A stretch of DNA of 64,000 nt, from positions 47,413 to 111,412 of the forward strand of contig JAHUUK010000007.1 of the NCBI GenBank assembly GCA_019218375.1, in the 5' to 3' direction. Origin of the DNA: Dermabacteraceae bacterium TAE3-ERU5 (GTDB lineage Bacteria > Actinomycetota > Actinomycetes > Actinomycetales > Dermabacteraceae). Below the pieces are notes generated by a model. That model was not told the DNA's origin, did not search any database, and worked only from the letters and a program-made list of their open reading frames with translations. The position numbers and the translations under genes are program-made. This document shows, in pieces, positions 1 through 8,987 of the stretch. The stretch's first letter is position 1, and each line of letters starts with the position of its first letter.

Positions 1-1396
1 CCTTCGCCAGTTCGGCGCGGGCCTCGCGGACCTCGTCGGCCAGGATCTTGCCGGCCTCATCGTGTGCGCCGTAGCCCGTCTCGATGTCGAGCACGATAAC
101 GGCGGTCTCCGGGTCGAGGGCCTCCTGCAGAAGACGCTCGCCGCGCAGCGACGGCTCGATCATCGGGTGCGGCTTGCCAACGGTGAAGGCGTCGTCGCCG
201 AGGTCCAGCACGGTGTGGCCCTCGGAACGGGTGACGTCCTTCAGCGCGTAGTCGTAGTTCAGCGGTGCGTTCGAGAACGGCATGCCGATCTCGTCGGCAA
301 TAATCAGCTGCGTCTCGTAGGAGAGCGTGCCGCCGCAGTACAGGCCGCGAATGTAGCGCTGGCCCTCGCTGAGGGCGGCGCGCGCCGCGGAAACGATTTC
401 CTCGGTGTCCGCGCGGCCGGTGATCTGGCTGGCCTCGGCATCGCCCGCGGCCATATCCAGGCAGAGCTGCGCGGTGTCGGTCAGGGTGTGGCCGACCTTC
501 GCTTCGGTGCCGCCGAGCAGGTTCGAATCGTCACCCAGCAGGCAAGCCACGACGGGCTTGCTGAGGGAATCGATCTTGCGGGCCAGCTTCTCCACCACGG
601 CCGGGGCCGGAGGCTTGGAGACGATGGCGATGATGTCGGTCTGCGGATCCGCTTCGAGCATGTCGATCGCGTGCAGCATCATCTTGCCGCCGACGGCCTC
701 CTTCAGGTCACGGCCACCGGTGCCGAGCGCCTGGCTGATGCCGCCGCCGAAGTTCGAAACCAGGGTCATGACTTCCTGCAGGCCGGTGCCGGACGCCGCC
801 ACGATGCCGACGTTGCCGCGCGAAACCTTGTTCGCGAAGCCCAGGCCGATGCCGTTTACGACGGCGGTGCCACAGTCGGGGCCCATCATCAGCAGGCCCT
901 TCTCGATGGCGAGGTCCTTCAGCTGGTTCTCGTTCTCGATGCTCATGTTGTCGGAGAACAGCAGCACGTTAACGCCGGCGTTGAGCAGGCGCTTCACCTC
1001 GATATGGGCCATGTTGCCGGGCAGGGAAACAACGGCCATCTGCGGCTCGGGGTATTCCTCCAGGGCCTGCGCGGTGGTGTCGAAAACGGTCTGCGCGCCG
1101 GACTTCGCGGCCTTCTGCGACTGCTTGGCTTCCAGGATCTCCATCGCGTGTGCGATAGCGGCATCCACGGTGGCTTCGTCGTCGGCTTTCACGGCGAAAA
1201 CGAGGTCGTTCGGCGAAGCATCCTCGCCTTCCTGCGCGAGCAGACCCGAGTTGCGCATCAGGTCCTTGTTCATCTCGGAAGCCATCATGACGGCGATGTT
1301 GTGCGAACCGCCGACCTCCGGCGCCACCTTGCTGGTGAGCAGCATCAGCGTGGCCGAGTCGTAGTACGAGTTCTTCTTGATTACGTTCTTGAGCAC
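1..1396 (-). CDS. fdrA: FdrA-family acyl-CoA-synthetase-like protein (oxamate carbamoyltransferase subunit), 3' end outside window
   Basis: I translated this by hand from a GTG at 1396, six bases after an AAGGAG ribosome site; about 465 residues are visible and the reading frame runs off the left edge. The protein resembles succinyl-CoA-synthetase-like FdrA: a CoA-binding-type region with GPDCGTAVVNG and a downstream region with AASGTGLQEV and LGTGGRDL. In E. coli FdrA (AllF) works with the DUF1116 and DUF2877 proteins as oxamate carbamoyltransferase in anaerobic allantoin breakdown; both partners lie in this operon. It is the last visible gene of the minus-strand operon that starts near 6316. 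Carbamate kinase, the expected next enzyme, is not in view and may lie to the left. Confidence 0.85.
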   Translation of the reverse strand, partial: MLKNVIKKNSYYDSATLMLLTSKVAPEVGGSHNIAVMMASEMNKDLMRNSGLLAQEGEDASPNDLVFAVKADDEATVDAAIAHAMEILEAKQSQKAAKSGAQTVFDTTAQALEEYPEPQMAVVSLPGNMAHIEVKRLLNAGVNVLLFSDNMSIENENQLKDLAIEKGLLMMGPDCGTAVVNGIGLGFANKVSRGNVGIVAASGTGLQEVMTLVSNFGGGISQALGTGGRDLKEAVGGKMMLHAIDMLEADPQTDIIAIVSKPPAPAVVEKLARKIDSLSKPVVACLLGDDSNLLGGTEAKVGHTLTDTAQLCLDMAAGDAEASQITGRADTEEIVSAARAALSEGQRYIRGLYCGGTLSYETQLIIADEIGMPFSNAPLNYDYALKDVTRSEGHTVLDLGDDAFTVGKPHPMIEPSLRGERLLQEALDPETAVIVLDIETGYGAHDEAGKILADEVREARAELAK

Positions 1397-1424
1397 GATT
1401 ACTCCTTAAACAGGCTGGTGAAGA

Positions 1425-2660
1425 TCAGATGCCGAGTTCTTCGGCGAGGGCGATGAGGGCGTCCTCGAACGGCTTGGCCGGAATGGTGGACATGCCCGCG
1501 CCGACCATGCCGACACCCGCCTTGTTGGAGGCGATGGCGGTGTTCAGGGTCGGGGTGATACCGGTTTCGACCACGAGCGCGGCATCGATAGCGGTCGGGG
1601 CACCCTGGAAGTCCAGAATCGGAATCTGGTACTTCGGGTTCTCGGTCAGGCACACCCGGTACATGTTCTGGGTGGTCTTCCAGGCCACATCAACGCTGGA
1701 CGCGCCGACGAAGCGCACGATGGCGGGAGCGGCCAGCATGGCGCAGCCGCCCAGGCCACCGACCTCCATGATCGCGGAGTCGCCCAGGTCCGGGTTCGCG
1801 TCGGCCTCGGTGCGGCCGGGGAAGTACAGGCCCTCAACCATCGGGGCCGGAGCGGTGAACCAGCGTCCCGGCAGGCCCGAGATGCGCACGCCCACCTCGA
1901 CGCCGTTACGGGCGATGGCGGTCACCACGGAGGAACCGGGAACGCCATCGGCGGCGTCGGCCATCAGCTTCATGGCGGGCATGGCCAGGTTCAGGAAGAA
2001 CTGGTCATTGCCGACGGACATGAAACGCATGATGTCGGCGGTGTGCTCGCCCGCGTGCTCCGCGATGCCGGTGGTGAGGGTCTTGATGATGAGCGCGGTG
2101 CAGGCGAGGTTACGCATGTGCAGTTCGTCGCCCATCGCCAGGCCCTGGCCGATCATCGGGGCCAGATCCAGGCCGCCCATTTCGCGCAGCACCTTCTGGA
2201 AGATCGGCTGCGCGACCTCCTCGATCCAGTCCAGGCGCTTCAGGGTCTTTTCCCCGTACTCACCGAAGCGCAGGCCCACGCCCTGGCCCTCGGAGATGTT
2301 GCAGAACGCGCGCTGGCCCGTGTTGCGGTCCTCCACTACCCAAACCGGCATGGAGTAGGTGGTCAGGCCGGTCATGGGGCCGACGGCGCCGTAGGTGTGG
2401 CAGGGGGAGAACTCGATGCCGCCGTTCAGCGCCAGCTGTTCGGCCTCCTCCGGGGTTTCGGCGAGTCGTTCGTGCAGGGCCGCGCAGATCACGGCGCCCT
2501 TCATCGGTTCGCACATGTCGGCGAACGCGATCGGCGGGCCGGCGTGCAGGAACAGGTTCTTCTTCAGTTCGGGAATGGCCTCGTGGGCGGGGACGATGTC
2601 CACCAGCACCGGGTCCGAGGCGAGCATCTTCTCGACTGCAATACGGTTTGCTTCTCTCAT
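1425..2660 (-). CDS. DUF1116 protein (YlbE/AllG type)
   Basis: The 411-residue protein is a full-length match to my memory of the DUF1116 family: a conserved N-terminal stretch VDIVPAHEAIPELKKN, a central FSPCHTYGAVGPMTGLT, and a glycine-rich SAIMEVGGLGGCAMLAAP. In E. coli the homologue YlbE (AllG) is one of three subunits needed to transfer the carbamoyl group between phosphate and oxamate. It sits 28 bases upstream of fdrA and 7 bases downstream of the Nramp-like transporter, so it is in the same transcript. Family assignment is firm; the oxamate reaction is an inference from the complete FdrA/DUF1116/DUF2877 trio. Confidence 0.85.
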   Translation of the reverse strand: MREANRIAVEKMLASDPVLVDIVPAHEAIPELKKNLFLHAGPPIAFADMCEPMKGAVICAALHERLAETPEEAEQLALNGGIEFSPCHTYGAVGPMTGLTTYSMPVWVVEDRNTGQRAFCNISEGQGVGLRFGEYGEKTLKRLDWIEEVAQPIFQKVLREMGGLDLAPMIGQGLAMGDELHMRNLACTALIIKTLTTGIAEHAGEHTADIMRFMSVGNDQFFLNLAMPAMKLMADAADGVPGSSVVTAIARNGVEVGVRISGLPGRWFTAPAPMVEGLYFPGRTEADANPDLGDSAIMEVGGLGGCAMLAAPAIVRFVGASSVDVAWKTTQNMYRVCLTENPKYQIPILDFQGAPTAIDAALVVETGITPTLNTAIASNKAGVGMVGAGMSTIPAKPFEDALIALAEELGI

Positions 2661-2667
2661 TGCTTAC

Positions 2668-3918
2668 TTAGCCTCCAATCAGCTTGGAAATGACGTTGTA
2701 GAGTCCCCAGAAGCCGAGGATGAACGAGAGCAGCACGGCCAGGCCGCCCACCACGTTCTGCCAGGGCTTGTTGACGTACTCCTTCATGACCTTCGAGTTG
2801 TTGGCCGCGATGATCAGCAGCGCGGCGATGAACGGCAGGATGAACCCGGAGGTGGCCTGCGCGAAGATGATGATCTGGATCGGCTTGGCGCCGGAGATCG
2901 CGAGGAACGTGCCGAACGCGACCACTACCAGGCCGAGTCCGCGCAGGTAGGGGTTGGCGATGCCGCCCTCGGTGTGGAACACCTTGGAAAGGATCGCGCG
3001 CATCGAGAACGGCACGGCGATGGCCGACGACAGGCCGGCGGCGAACAGGCCGAGGTCACCCACGATGCGAGCCCAGGAACCGAGCACCGGCTCGAGCGAC
3101 TTGGTGAACACCAGCGGGCTGTTTACCTGGGTGCCGGTGCCGTGCAGCACCTTAGCGGCCACCACGATGATCGACATGGTGATCATGCCGCCGATGATGA
3201 TGTTGAACAGGATGTCGAAACGAGCGTCCTTGACGGCGGTCTTGACGTCCTTATCCTGGCCCCACTTCTCGCCCGAGGTGATGGAGTGCAGGACCAGGTT
3301 GATACCGATCAGGGTGGTGCCCACCAGGGCCAGGGCGCTAATTACGCTGCCTTCCGGCATCGACGGAATGACCATGCCGCCCAGGATGCCCGGGATCGAC
3401 GGCAGCACCGCCACCATGGTGACGACGAAGAGGATCGCCATTGCGCTCACGAAGAACTGCATGATGCGGCTCAGCGCGGTGTAGGAAGTCATGAACACGG
3501 TAGCGGCAGCGATCGCGGCGGTGATGACCGCAGCGGCCCAGATCGGCATCGAGGTGATGTCGGCCAGGCCAGCGCTAGCGCCGACGATGTTACCGGCCTC
3601 GAACGCGAAGCAGATCGCGAGGGTGCCAGCCACGATGATGGTCTGCACGAAGCGCTTCCAGATGATGCTGGAGGGGAACATGTCAATCGCGGCATCGATG
3701 ACGTTCTTGCCGCCGGCGATACCGACGCGCGAGGACATCTCCATCAGCACCACCAGGGCGATTACCGCAAGCAGCAGCACCCACAGCAGGGCGTAGCTGA
3801 ACTCGGTGCCGACCTTGGTGGCGGTAATAACGGTGCCGGGGCCGATGAACGCGCTGGTAATAATGGCCGCGGGGCCCATCTTTTGGAATCTGGCCTTGAG
3901 GCCGCTTTGTTGTTGCAT
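2668..3918 (-). CDS. Nramp-fold transporter lacking the canonical metal ligands
   Basis: The protein has 416 residues and about eleven hydrophobic segments with the Nramp pattern. Where metal-transporting Nramps carry DPGN in helix 1, this one has GPGT (FIGPGTVITATKVG); where they carry MPHNLxLHS in helix 6, it has IGINLVLHS. The Asp, Asn and Met ligands are therefore all replaced. That argues against Mn or Fe transport and for another substrate, such as Mg (as in some Nramp relatives) or an organic substrate of the surrounding pathway. It is embedded in the FdrA/DUF1116/DUF2877 operon, which favours a substrate of that pathway. Start ATG at 3918 follows an AAGGAG-like site. Confidence 0.8.
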   Translation of the reverse strand: MQQQSGLKARFQKMGPAAIITSAFIGPGTVITATKVGTEFSYALLWVLLLAVIALVVLMEMSSRVGIAGGKNVIDAAIDMFPSSIIWKRFVQTIIVAGTLAICFAFEAGNIVGASAGLADITSMPIWAAAVITAAIAAATVFMTSYTALSRIMQFFVSAMAILFVVTMVAVLPSIPGILGGMVIPSMPEGSVISALALVGTTLIGINLVLHSITSGEKWGQDKDVKTAVKDARFDILFNIIIGGMITMSIIVVAAKVLHGTGTQVNSPLVFTKSLEPVLGSWARIVGDLGLFAAGLSSAIAVPFSMRAILSKVFHTEGGIANPYLRGLGLVVVAFGTFLAISGAKPIQIIIFAQATSGFILPFIAALLIIAANNSKVMKEYVNKPWQNVVGGLAVLLSFILGFWGLYNVISKLIGG

Positions 3919-3944
3919 GAGAACTCCTTTGTTGTTGAGTGCGG

Positions 3945-4790
3945 TTATTTCTGATTGAAACTTTTAGCTGCGAGCAGTACGCCGCGCGCCGTATCGGCCC
4001 CCGACGAATGCCCGAGGGACAGCAGCCCCGCGAGCGCGCCGGGTACGGGAGCCCCCGCATAGCCGCGCAGCGTGCCGCTGAGGTGGGAAGAAAAATGCCC
4101 CGCGCAGGCCAGGCGCAGATAGTTTGCAGAGACATCGGTGGTCCTGGTAAGGAGCGGCGTGAGCGCGGTGGCCAGGGACGCGAAAGCGGGCGCGGCGTAT
4201 CGGCGGGTAAAGGCCAGTGCGCCCAGCACGGAATCGTCGCCGGAGGGGGTCAGGCCGAAGCCCAGCCCGATCACCTCGTGCAGCAGCGCCGACGTCTGGT
4301 GGGTAGGCACGTCCTCTCCGCGCAGCAGGGGAGTCAGGGCCTCACGCAGGCAGTGGGCGATGCGTTCGCTAACCTCGGCGTAGCTATCAGGCAGGGAGGG
4401 TTCCTGCGCCGCTATCGCAGCGGCGATCTCATCGCTGTAACCGGGGTGGGTGAAGGTGCCGCCCGTGACCAGCAGGGTGTCTACGCGCTGCGTATCGGCA
4501 GAGACGAGCAGCCCGAGCTGATCGCGCCGCAGCACGTCGGCATGGGAGGCGATATGTACGCTGTCACCGCTGTTGAGCAAGCCGGGCAGGTTCGCGGCGC
4601 GCCACTGCGTGAGCGGCAGGGCGATGGAGAAGGACGCCGGGTAGTGCGCGCCGGTTGCGGGGCCGACCCAGGCGAGCAGGTCGTCGGGCAGCTCCAGGTT
4701 GAACCCCGACGCGAACACGGAATGCACGCGCGCCTGTTCGGGAAGCTCCGGCAGCGGGCCGTTCAGGTGGGAAACGGGCAGGTAGATCAC
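3945..4790 (-). CDS. DUF2877 protein (YlbF/AllH type)
   Basis: This is a 281-residue protein with the DUF2877 hallmark GLGFGLTPSGDD near residue 175. E. coli YlbF (AllH) is the third subunit of oxamate carbamoyltransferase. The GTG start at 4790 overlaps the TGA of the upstream permease in a GTGA junction, so translation of the two is coupled. The alternative frames in this interval are shadows. Function is by homology and context; the sequence itself shows no classical catalytic motif that I can name. Confidence 0.82.
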   Translation of the reverse strand: MIYLPVSHLNGPLPELPEQARVHSVFASGFNLELPDDLLAWVGPATGAHYPASFSIALPLTQWRAANLPGLLNSGDSVHIASHADVLRRDQLGLLVSADTQRVDTLLVTGGTFTHPGYSDEIAAAIAAQEPSLPDSYAEVSERIAHCLREALTPLLRGEDVPTHQTSALLHEVIGLGFGLTPSGDDSVLGALAFTRRYAAPAFASLATALTPLLTRTTDVSANYLRLACAGHFSSHLSGTLRGYAGAPVPGALAGLLSLGHSSGADTARGVLLAAKSFNQK

Positions 4791-6316
4791 GCGCCCACCC
4801 CGATCCAGACGCTAAGTGCCAGGCCAACCACGAGCGCCTGCGCCAGGCTGATGACCAGCAGCGGCCGCAGGATTTCGCCCTCGCGGCCCTGCACACCCGC
4901 GGTGGTGGCGCCGAGCAGAATAGTGGACGGGCCGATGACCGCGCCCGCCGCGCCGCCCGCCGTCTGCGCGGCGAGGATCAGCGGCGCGGGCGCCGCGAGC
5001 TGCGCCGCCACCTCGCTCTGGAACGCCGCCAGCAGAATGTTGGAGGACATATTCGAGGAGGTCACGAATGCGCCGAACGTGCCCAGGGCGGCGGTGAAAG
5101 GCAGGTAGGCGATACCGGCGGTGGCCGCCACGCCCTGCGCCAAAATCTCGATCTGCCCCGTATTGAACAGCAGGCGCGCCAGCACCAGCAGGGCGGCGAT
5201 GCCCAGGCTGGTCGGTAGCAATTTGGTGAGCGCGGCGCGGCAGGCGCTCGCCGTTCCGGCGCGATCCACGCCGCCCTCGCGGCGCAGCAGAAGCAGCGCG
5301 AAAACCGCAGTCAGGGTCAGCACGGTGCCCGCGTGGTAGAACAGCGGCACCCCGAGCAGCCGCAGCCCGGAAAGGGAATCGTGCAGGCCGGGCAGGGTGA
5401 ACAGCAGCAGGGAGGAAGCCGCCAGGAACAGGAACGGTGCGGCCGACGCGAGCACGTTTCCGGTAGCGGGAGTGGCGGGAGCGGCAGGGGGAGCGTCGGC
5501 CTGGGCGGGCGCGGCGAGCAGGCGCGATTCGCAGGACCACTCAGAGGTGTAAATGCCCAGCCGGAAAGCCCCCAGCACCAGCACGAACGCGGCGGCGGTC
5601 GGCACGAACGCGGCAATGGTCGGGTTCACCTGGCCAACCGCTATCTGGCCGCCCGCCATTACGGCGGAAACCGCCAGCACGAACGGCAGCGCGTGGCGCA
5701 CGGCCGGGCCGCGACCGTAAAGGAAGCACATGATGAGTGCGCCCGACAGGTTGATCAGCCACAGGAAGATACCCGCGTAGAGAGAGGTTGCGGCCACGTT
5801 CTGGACCCCGCTCAGATCCACCAGGGCGTCCCAGGCCAGGCCCAGGGTGCCGTAGGTGTTAGCCCAGGCGTGCCCCAGCAGGGTGAGCATGACGGCGGCG
5901 ACGGGGCGCACGCCGAGCGCGATCAGGAACGGCGCGCAAACCGCCACCGGGACGCCGAATCCGGTGATCGACTGCAGAAAACTGGAAAAAACCCAGCCGA
6001 ACAGGAGCACCAGGATCATGCGGTCGCCGCTGAGAGAGGTGGCGGCGTCCTTCAAAACGGTGAAAGATTCGCCCTCGCGCATGAACTCGTACAGGAAGAT
6101 GGCGGGCCAGACCGCGTAAAGGATCGACAGGGCGGCGGAAAGCCCACCGCCGACGCTGTCGGCCAGCACGGGCAGGGTGAGCGTGCCGAGCAGCGCGGCG
6201 GAGGCCAGTGCGGTAGCTAAACCGAGCGCGCCCGCGCGGGGTATGCGCACGCGGAAGAAAGCAATAGCGCTAAACAGCACCGCGACGGGTGCGATGCTAG
6301 CGAGCCATTGCCACAT
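4787..6316 (-). CDS. L-lactate-permease-family (LctP/LldP) transporter
   Basis: The open frame extends to 6625, but the real start is the ATG at 6316 (MWQWLASIAPVAV), which follows a GGGGAAG site and opens directly into the first membrane helix; this gives 509 residues. There are about twelve to fourteen hydrophobic helices and the LctP-like stretch SITGFGVPVAVCAPFLIALG. Family members are proton symporters for lactate, glycolate or other small hydroxy acids. As the first gene of the operon it probably brings in, or exports, a carboxylate such as glycolate, glyoxylate or oxamate, but the substrate cannot be read from sequence. Confidence 0.83.
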   Translation of the reverse strand: MWQWLASIAPVAVLFSAIAFFRVRIPRAGALGLATALASAALLGTLTLPVLADSVGGGLSAALSILYAVWPAIFLYEFMREGESFTVLKDAATSLSGDRMILVLLFGWVFSSFLQSITGFGVPVAVCAPFLIALGVRPVAAVMLTLLGHAWANTYGTLGLAWDALVDLSGVQNVAATSLYAGIFLWLINLSGALIMCFLYGRGPAVRHALPFVLAVSAVMAGGQIAVGQVNPTIAAFVPTAAAFVLVLGAFRLGIYTSEWSCESRLLAAPAQADAPPAAPATPATGNVLASAAPFLFLAASSLLLFTLPGLHDSLSGLRLLGVPLFYHAGTVLTLTAVFALLLLRREGGVDRAGTASACRAALTKLLPTSLGIAALLVLARLLFNTGQIEILAQGVAATAGIAYLPFTAALGTFGAFVTSSNMSSNILLAAFQSEVAAQLAAPAPLILAAQTAGGAAGAVIGPSTILLGATTAGVQGREGEILRPLLVISLAQALVVGLALSVWIGVGA

Positions 6317-6480
6317 TTTCTTCCCCTGATCATTACCGACTAGTAACTGCGGCGGGGGTGCGGGAATGCCGCTTCTGCCGCCTCTGTGCCTATAGCCTAA
6401 GGCCGGATACTTAACGAAAAGGCCGTGAAATAGATAGACTTTTCTCGCTATCTTTATCCACTTTAGATAAGGAGTTTGTT
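6317..6480. promoter_or_regulatory. Divergent promoter region between permease operon and PucR regulator, with two inverted repeats
   Basis: This gap separates two divergently transcribed units. It contains AGATAG at 6432-6437 facing CTATCT at 6448-6453 (ten-base spacer), and TTATC at 6454-6458 facing GATAA at 6466-6470 (seven-base spacer). The second lies against the AAGGAG of the regulator gene at 6469-6474. They are candidate operators for PucR; no consensus for this branch is known to me. Confidence 0.45.
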
Positions 6481-8091
6481 GTGTTCGCAGCGATGACGGT
6501 GCGCGAGATGCTGGACCTGCCCGCGCTCTCCGCGGCCAGGGTGATTTCGGGACAGGGCAACCTCGAAGCCAAGGTGCAGCAGCTAAACGTGCTCGAAGCG
6601 CCCGACCTCGCCCCCTGGCTGGCACCCGGTACCGTCTTGCTGACCAGCTACTTCGCGCTTGCCAACTGTGACGACGAAGAGCTGGAACAGTTCATTTCGC
6701 AGATGGTGGAGGCCAAGGTGTCGGCCATCGTCATCAAACTTGACCGGCTCGTGAGCGAGGTGCCCCCCGAGTTCCTGCAGCCCAGCAGGCGCTACGGCAT
6801 GCCGGTTATCACCGTGGATAAAGACGTCCGCTACGAAACGATCATCATGGACACGCTGCTGCCGATGGTGAATCACAAGGCGGGGCTGCTCGATCGGCAC
6901 TACCGCATGAACCTGGTGCTGGATCGCTGGCGGATAGGCAACCACTCTCTGGAAGAGACGCTGAGCTACTTCGCCGAACTGATCGGATACCAGCTCACCC
7001 TGGAAAACATTCCCAATCGCGGCCTGCTCACCACGCTAGAGGAGCCGCTGCAACAGCGCGTTATAGAGGTTAAGCGGCACGTCAGCGAAAACTTCGCCGG
7101 GTTCTCGTACGACGTGCAGCAGGTGGTGGAACGCGGCGGCGGTACGGAGGTCAGCACCAGGGTGGTGGCGCCGATTGAGCTGGGCACCTCCCCGCGCTGC
7201 GAACTGATCGTGCACGACGCCCCGCAGCAGAGCGACGAATTCCTGATCGTGCTGGAACACCTGGCCCGCCACCTGCACATCGAGCTGCTCAACCAGCGCA
7301 ACATCGACAACCTGATGTACTTCAACCGGCACAACCTGGTAGACGAACTGCTCACCAACACGGAACTGACCCCGCGCAACCTGGCGGCGGTGACCCGCGC
7401 CCTCGGCCTCGGCGTGTCCCCCCAATACCAGGTGGTGCAGGTGACCCTGCTGCCGCCCCCGGACGATTCCGTGGCCGATCGCGCCGGGGTGGGCATGGGG
7501 GACACCTACCATCGGGACACGCTGCGCATCAGGCGGCACCTGAGCGAACACTTCCCGCACTCGGAATGTCACGTCACAACGCACCGCGTAGCCATGATCG
7601 TGAACCTGCCCCGCGACGGGCAGCCGGTGACGTCGGCCGAAGTGGCCGACTGCCTGCCGGGAGACATCGTGCCCTACGTGGCGGGAATCAGCCGGGTCGG
7701 CACCGTCAAGGAACTACCCAAGCTGCGCGAACAGACCCAGCAGGTGAAAGACATCCAGAAAGTGCTGCGCCGCTACAGCGACCCGATGAGCTACGACGAA
7801 CTAGGCATCTTCAAGCTGTTCCACAGCCAGGAACTGGTGGAAAACATCGAAGAGTTCATCCCCCAAAAGTTCGTGCTGCTGCACCGCGAACACCCCGTGC
7901 TGTTCGAAACGCTGGTGACCTATCTGGAACAGGGCAGGAACGCCCACCGCTGCGCGCAGGAACTGGTGGTGCACCCTAAGACCGTGCAGTACCGGCTGGG
8001 GCGCATCCAAGATCTGGGGCTGGCCGATCTGGAAAACGTGGACGAAACCCTGCAGCTCCTGTTCGCGGCCCGCGTGCTGCGCGGCCGCTAA
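6481..8091 (+). CDS. PucR-family transcriptional regulator
   Basis: The protein has 536 residues. The N-terminal 120 residues match the PucR domain (MTVREMLDLP, VLEAPDLAPWLAPGTVLLT) and the C-terminal 60 residues form the PucR-type helix-turn-helix (EQGRNAHRCAQELVVHPKTV followed by QYRLGRIQDL). PucR proteins activate purine or allantoin catabolic genes when the pathway intermediate is present. The GTG at 6481 is preferred over the ATG at 6493 because AAGGAG ends six bases before it. It is divergent from the operon at 1-6316, which is its likely target. Confidence 0.88.
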   Translation: MFAAMTVREMLDLPALSAARVISGQGNLEAKVQQLNVLEAPDLAPWLAPGTVLLTSYFALANCDDEELEQFISQMVEAKVSAIVIKLDRLVSEVPPEFLQPSRRYGMPVITVDKDVRYETIIMDTLLPMVNHKAGLLDRHYRMNLVLDRWRIGNHSLEETLSYFAELIGYQLTLENIPNRGLLTTLEEPLQQRVIEVKRHVSENFAGFSYDVQQVVERGGGTEVSTRVVAPIELGTSPRCELIVHDAPQQSDEFLIVLEHLARHLHIELLNQRNIDNLMYFNRHNLVDELLTNTELTPRNLAAVTRALGLGVSPQYQVVQVTLLPPPDDSVADRAGVGMGDTYHRDTLRIRRHLSEHFPHSECHVTTHRVAMIVNLPRDGQPVTSAEVADCLPGDIVPYVAGISRVGTVKELPKLREQTQQVKDIQKVLRRYSDPMSYDELGIFKLFHSQELVENIEEFIPQKFVLLHREHPVLFETLVTYLEQGRNAHRCAQELVVHPKTVQYRLGRIQDLGLADLENVDETLQLLFAARVLRGR

Positions 8092-8107
8092 CAGGGGCAC
8101 CGGGAAA

Positions 8108-8905
8108 CTAGTCGAACTGCACGATCACGGGAGCGTGATCGGATGCGCCCTTGCCCTTGCGTTCGTCCCTATCCACGTAGGCGTCGCTGACCAGCGGCTG
8201 CAGCGCGGGGGAGCCGAGCAGGAAGTCGATCTTCATGCCCTGCCGCTTGGGGAAACGCAGCTGCTGGTAGTCCCAGAACGTGTAGACGCCCTCTCCGGGG
8301 TGCAGCGGGCGCACCAGATCGGCGAAGCCGGTTTCGGTGATGGCGCGGAAAGCGTCGCGCTCCGGCTGCGTTACGTGGGTCTTACCGGCGAAGAAACCCA
8401 TGTCCCAGACGTCGTAATCCTCCGGGGCCACGTTGAAATCACCGCACAGCACGGCGCGAGCCTGCGGGTCTGCTGCCAGGGTGGCGGCGGCGTGCTCCCG
8501 CACGGCGGCCAGCCACTCCAGCTTGTAGGTGTAGTGGGGATGGTCGATTTCGCGACCGTTAGGCACATACATGGAGGTCAGGGTCAGGCCGTCGGCACCA
8601 CCCACGCGGGCGCTCAGCAGGCGGGCCTCGGTAACCGCCGGTTCGCCCCACTGCGGCAGGCCGGGGATCTCCTGGCGCACATCCTCCAGGCCAATCCGGG
8701 AAATAATCGCCACGCCGTTCCACTGATTCAGGCCGTGCGCCGCCACCTCGTATCCGGCCTCCTCTAGCGGGGCGGTCGGAAACTGTGCGGGCTTGCACTT
8801 GATCTCCTGCAGCGCCAGCGCGTCAATGTTTTGGCGCTCCAGGAAATCGACCACCCGGTCGATGCGGGCACGGACAGAGTTAATGTTCCAGGTCGCGATA
8901 CGCAT
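8108..8905 (-). CDS. xth: Exodeoxyribonuclease III
   Basis: The chosen ATG at 8905 begins MRIATWNINSVRARIDR, the classic ExoIII/AP-endonuclease opening; the longer open frame to 8971 adds an unrelated leader. The 265-residue product carries the family's catalytic landmarks in order: WNINSVR, LQEIKC (metal-binding Glu), YVPNG, GDFNVAPEDYDVWD and SDHAPVIVQF (catalytic Asp-His pair). It repairs abasic sites and 3' blocked ends. It converges on the pucR-type gene with only 16 bases between the stops. Confidence 0.93.
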   Translation of the reverse strand: MRIATWNINSVRARIDRVVDFLERQNIDALALQEIKCKPAQFPTAPLEEAGYEVAAHGLNQWNGVAIISRIGLEDVRQEIPGLPQWGEPAVTEARLLSARVGGADGLTLTSMYVPNGREIDHPHYTYKLEWLAAVREHAAATLAADPQARAVLCGDFNVAPEDYDVWDMGFFAGKTHVTQPERDAFRAITETGFADLVRPLHPGEGVYTFWDYQQLRFPKRQGMKIDFLLGSPALQPLVSDAYVDRDERKGKGASDHAPVIVQFD

Positions 8906-8987
8906 GGGGAAGATTCTACGGGGGAGCGGGGAAACGGGCGGGGCGCGATGTGGAGGCGACCACACCGGCATGCGCTAACCTGAGAGC

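Noticed and set aside
62..1456. Long plus-strand open frame opposite fdrA
   Set aside because: His/Arg/Val-rich shadow of a high-GC gene; the minus strand encodes a recognisable FdrA with a ribosome site.
2395..3954. 519-codon plus-strand open frame
   Set aside because: Antisense shadow of DUF1116 and the Nramp homologue, full of His/Asp/Gly/Arg repeats with no domain.
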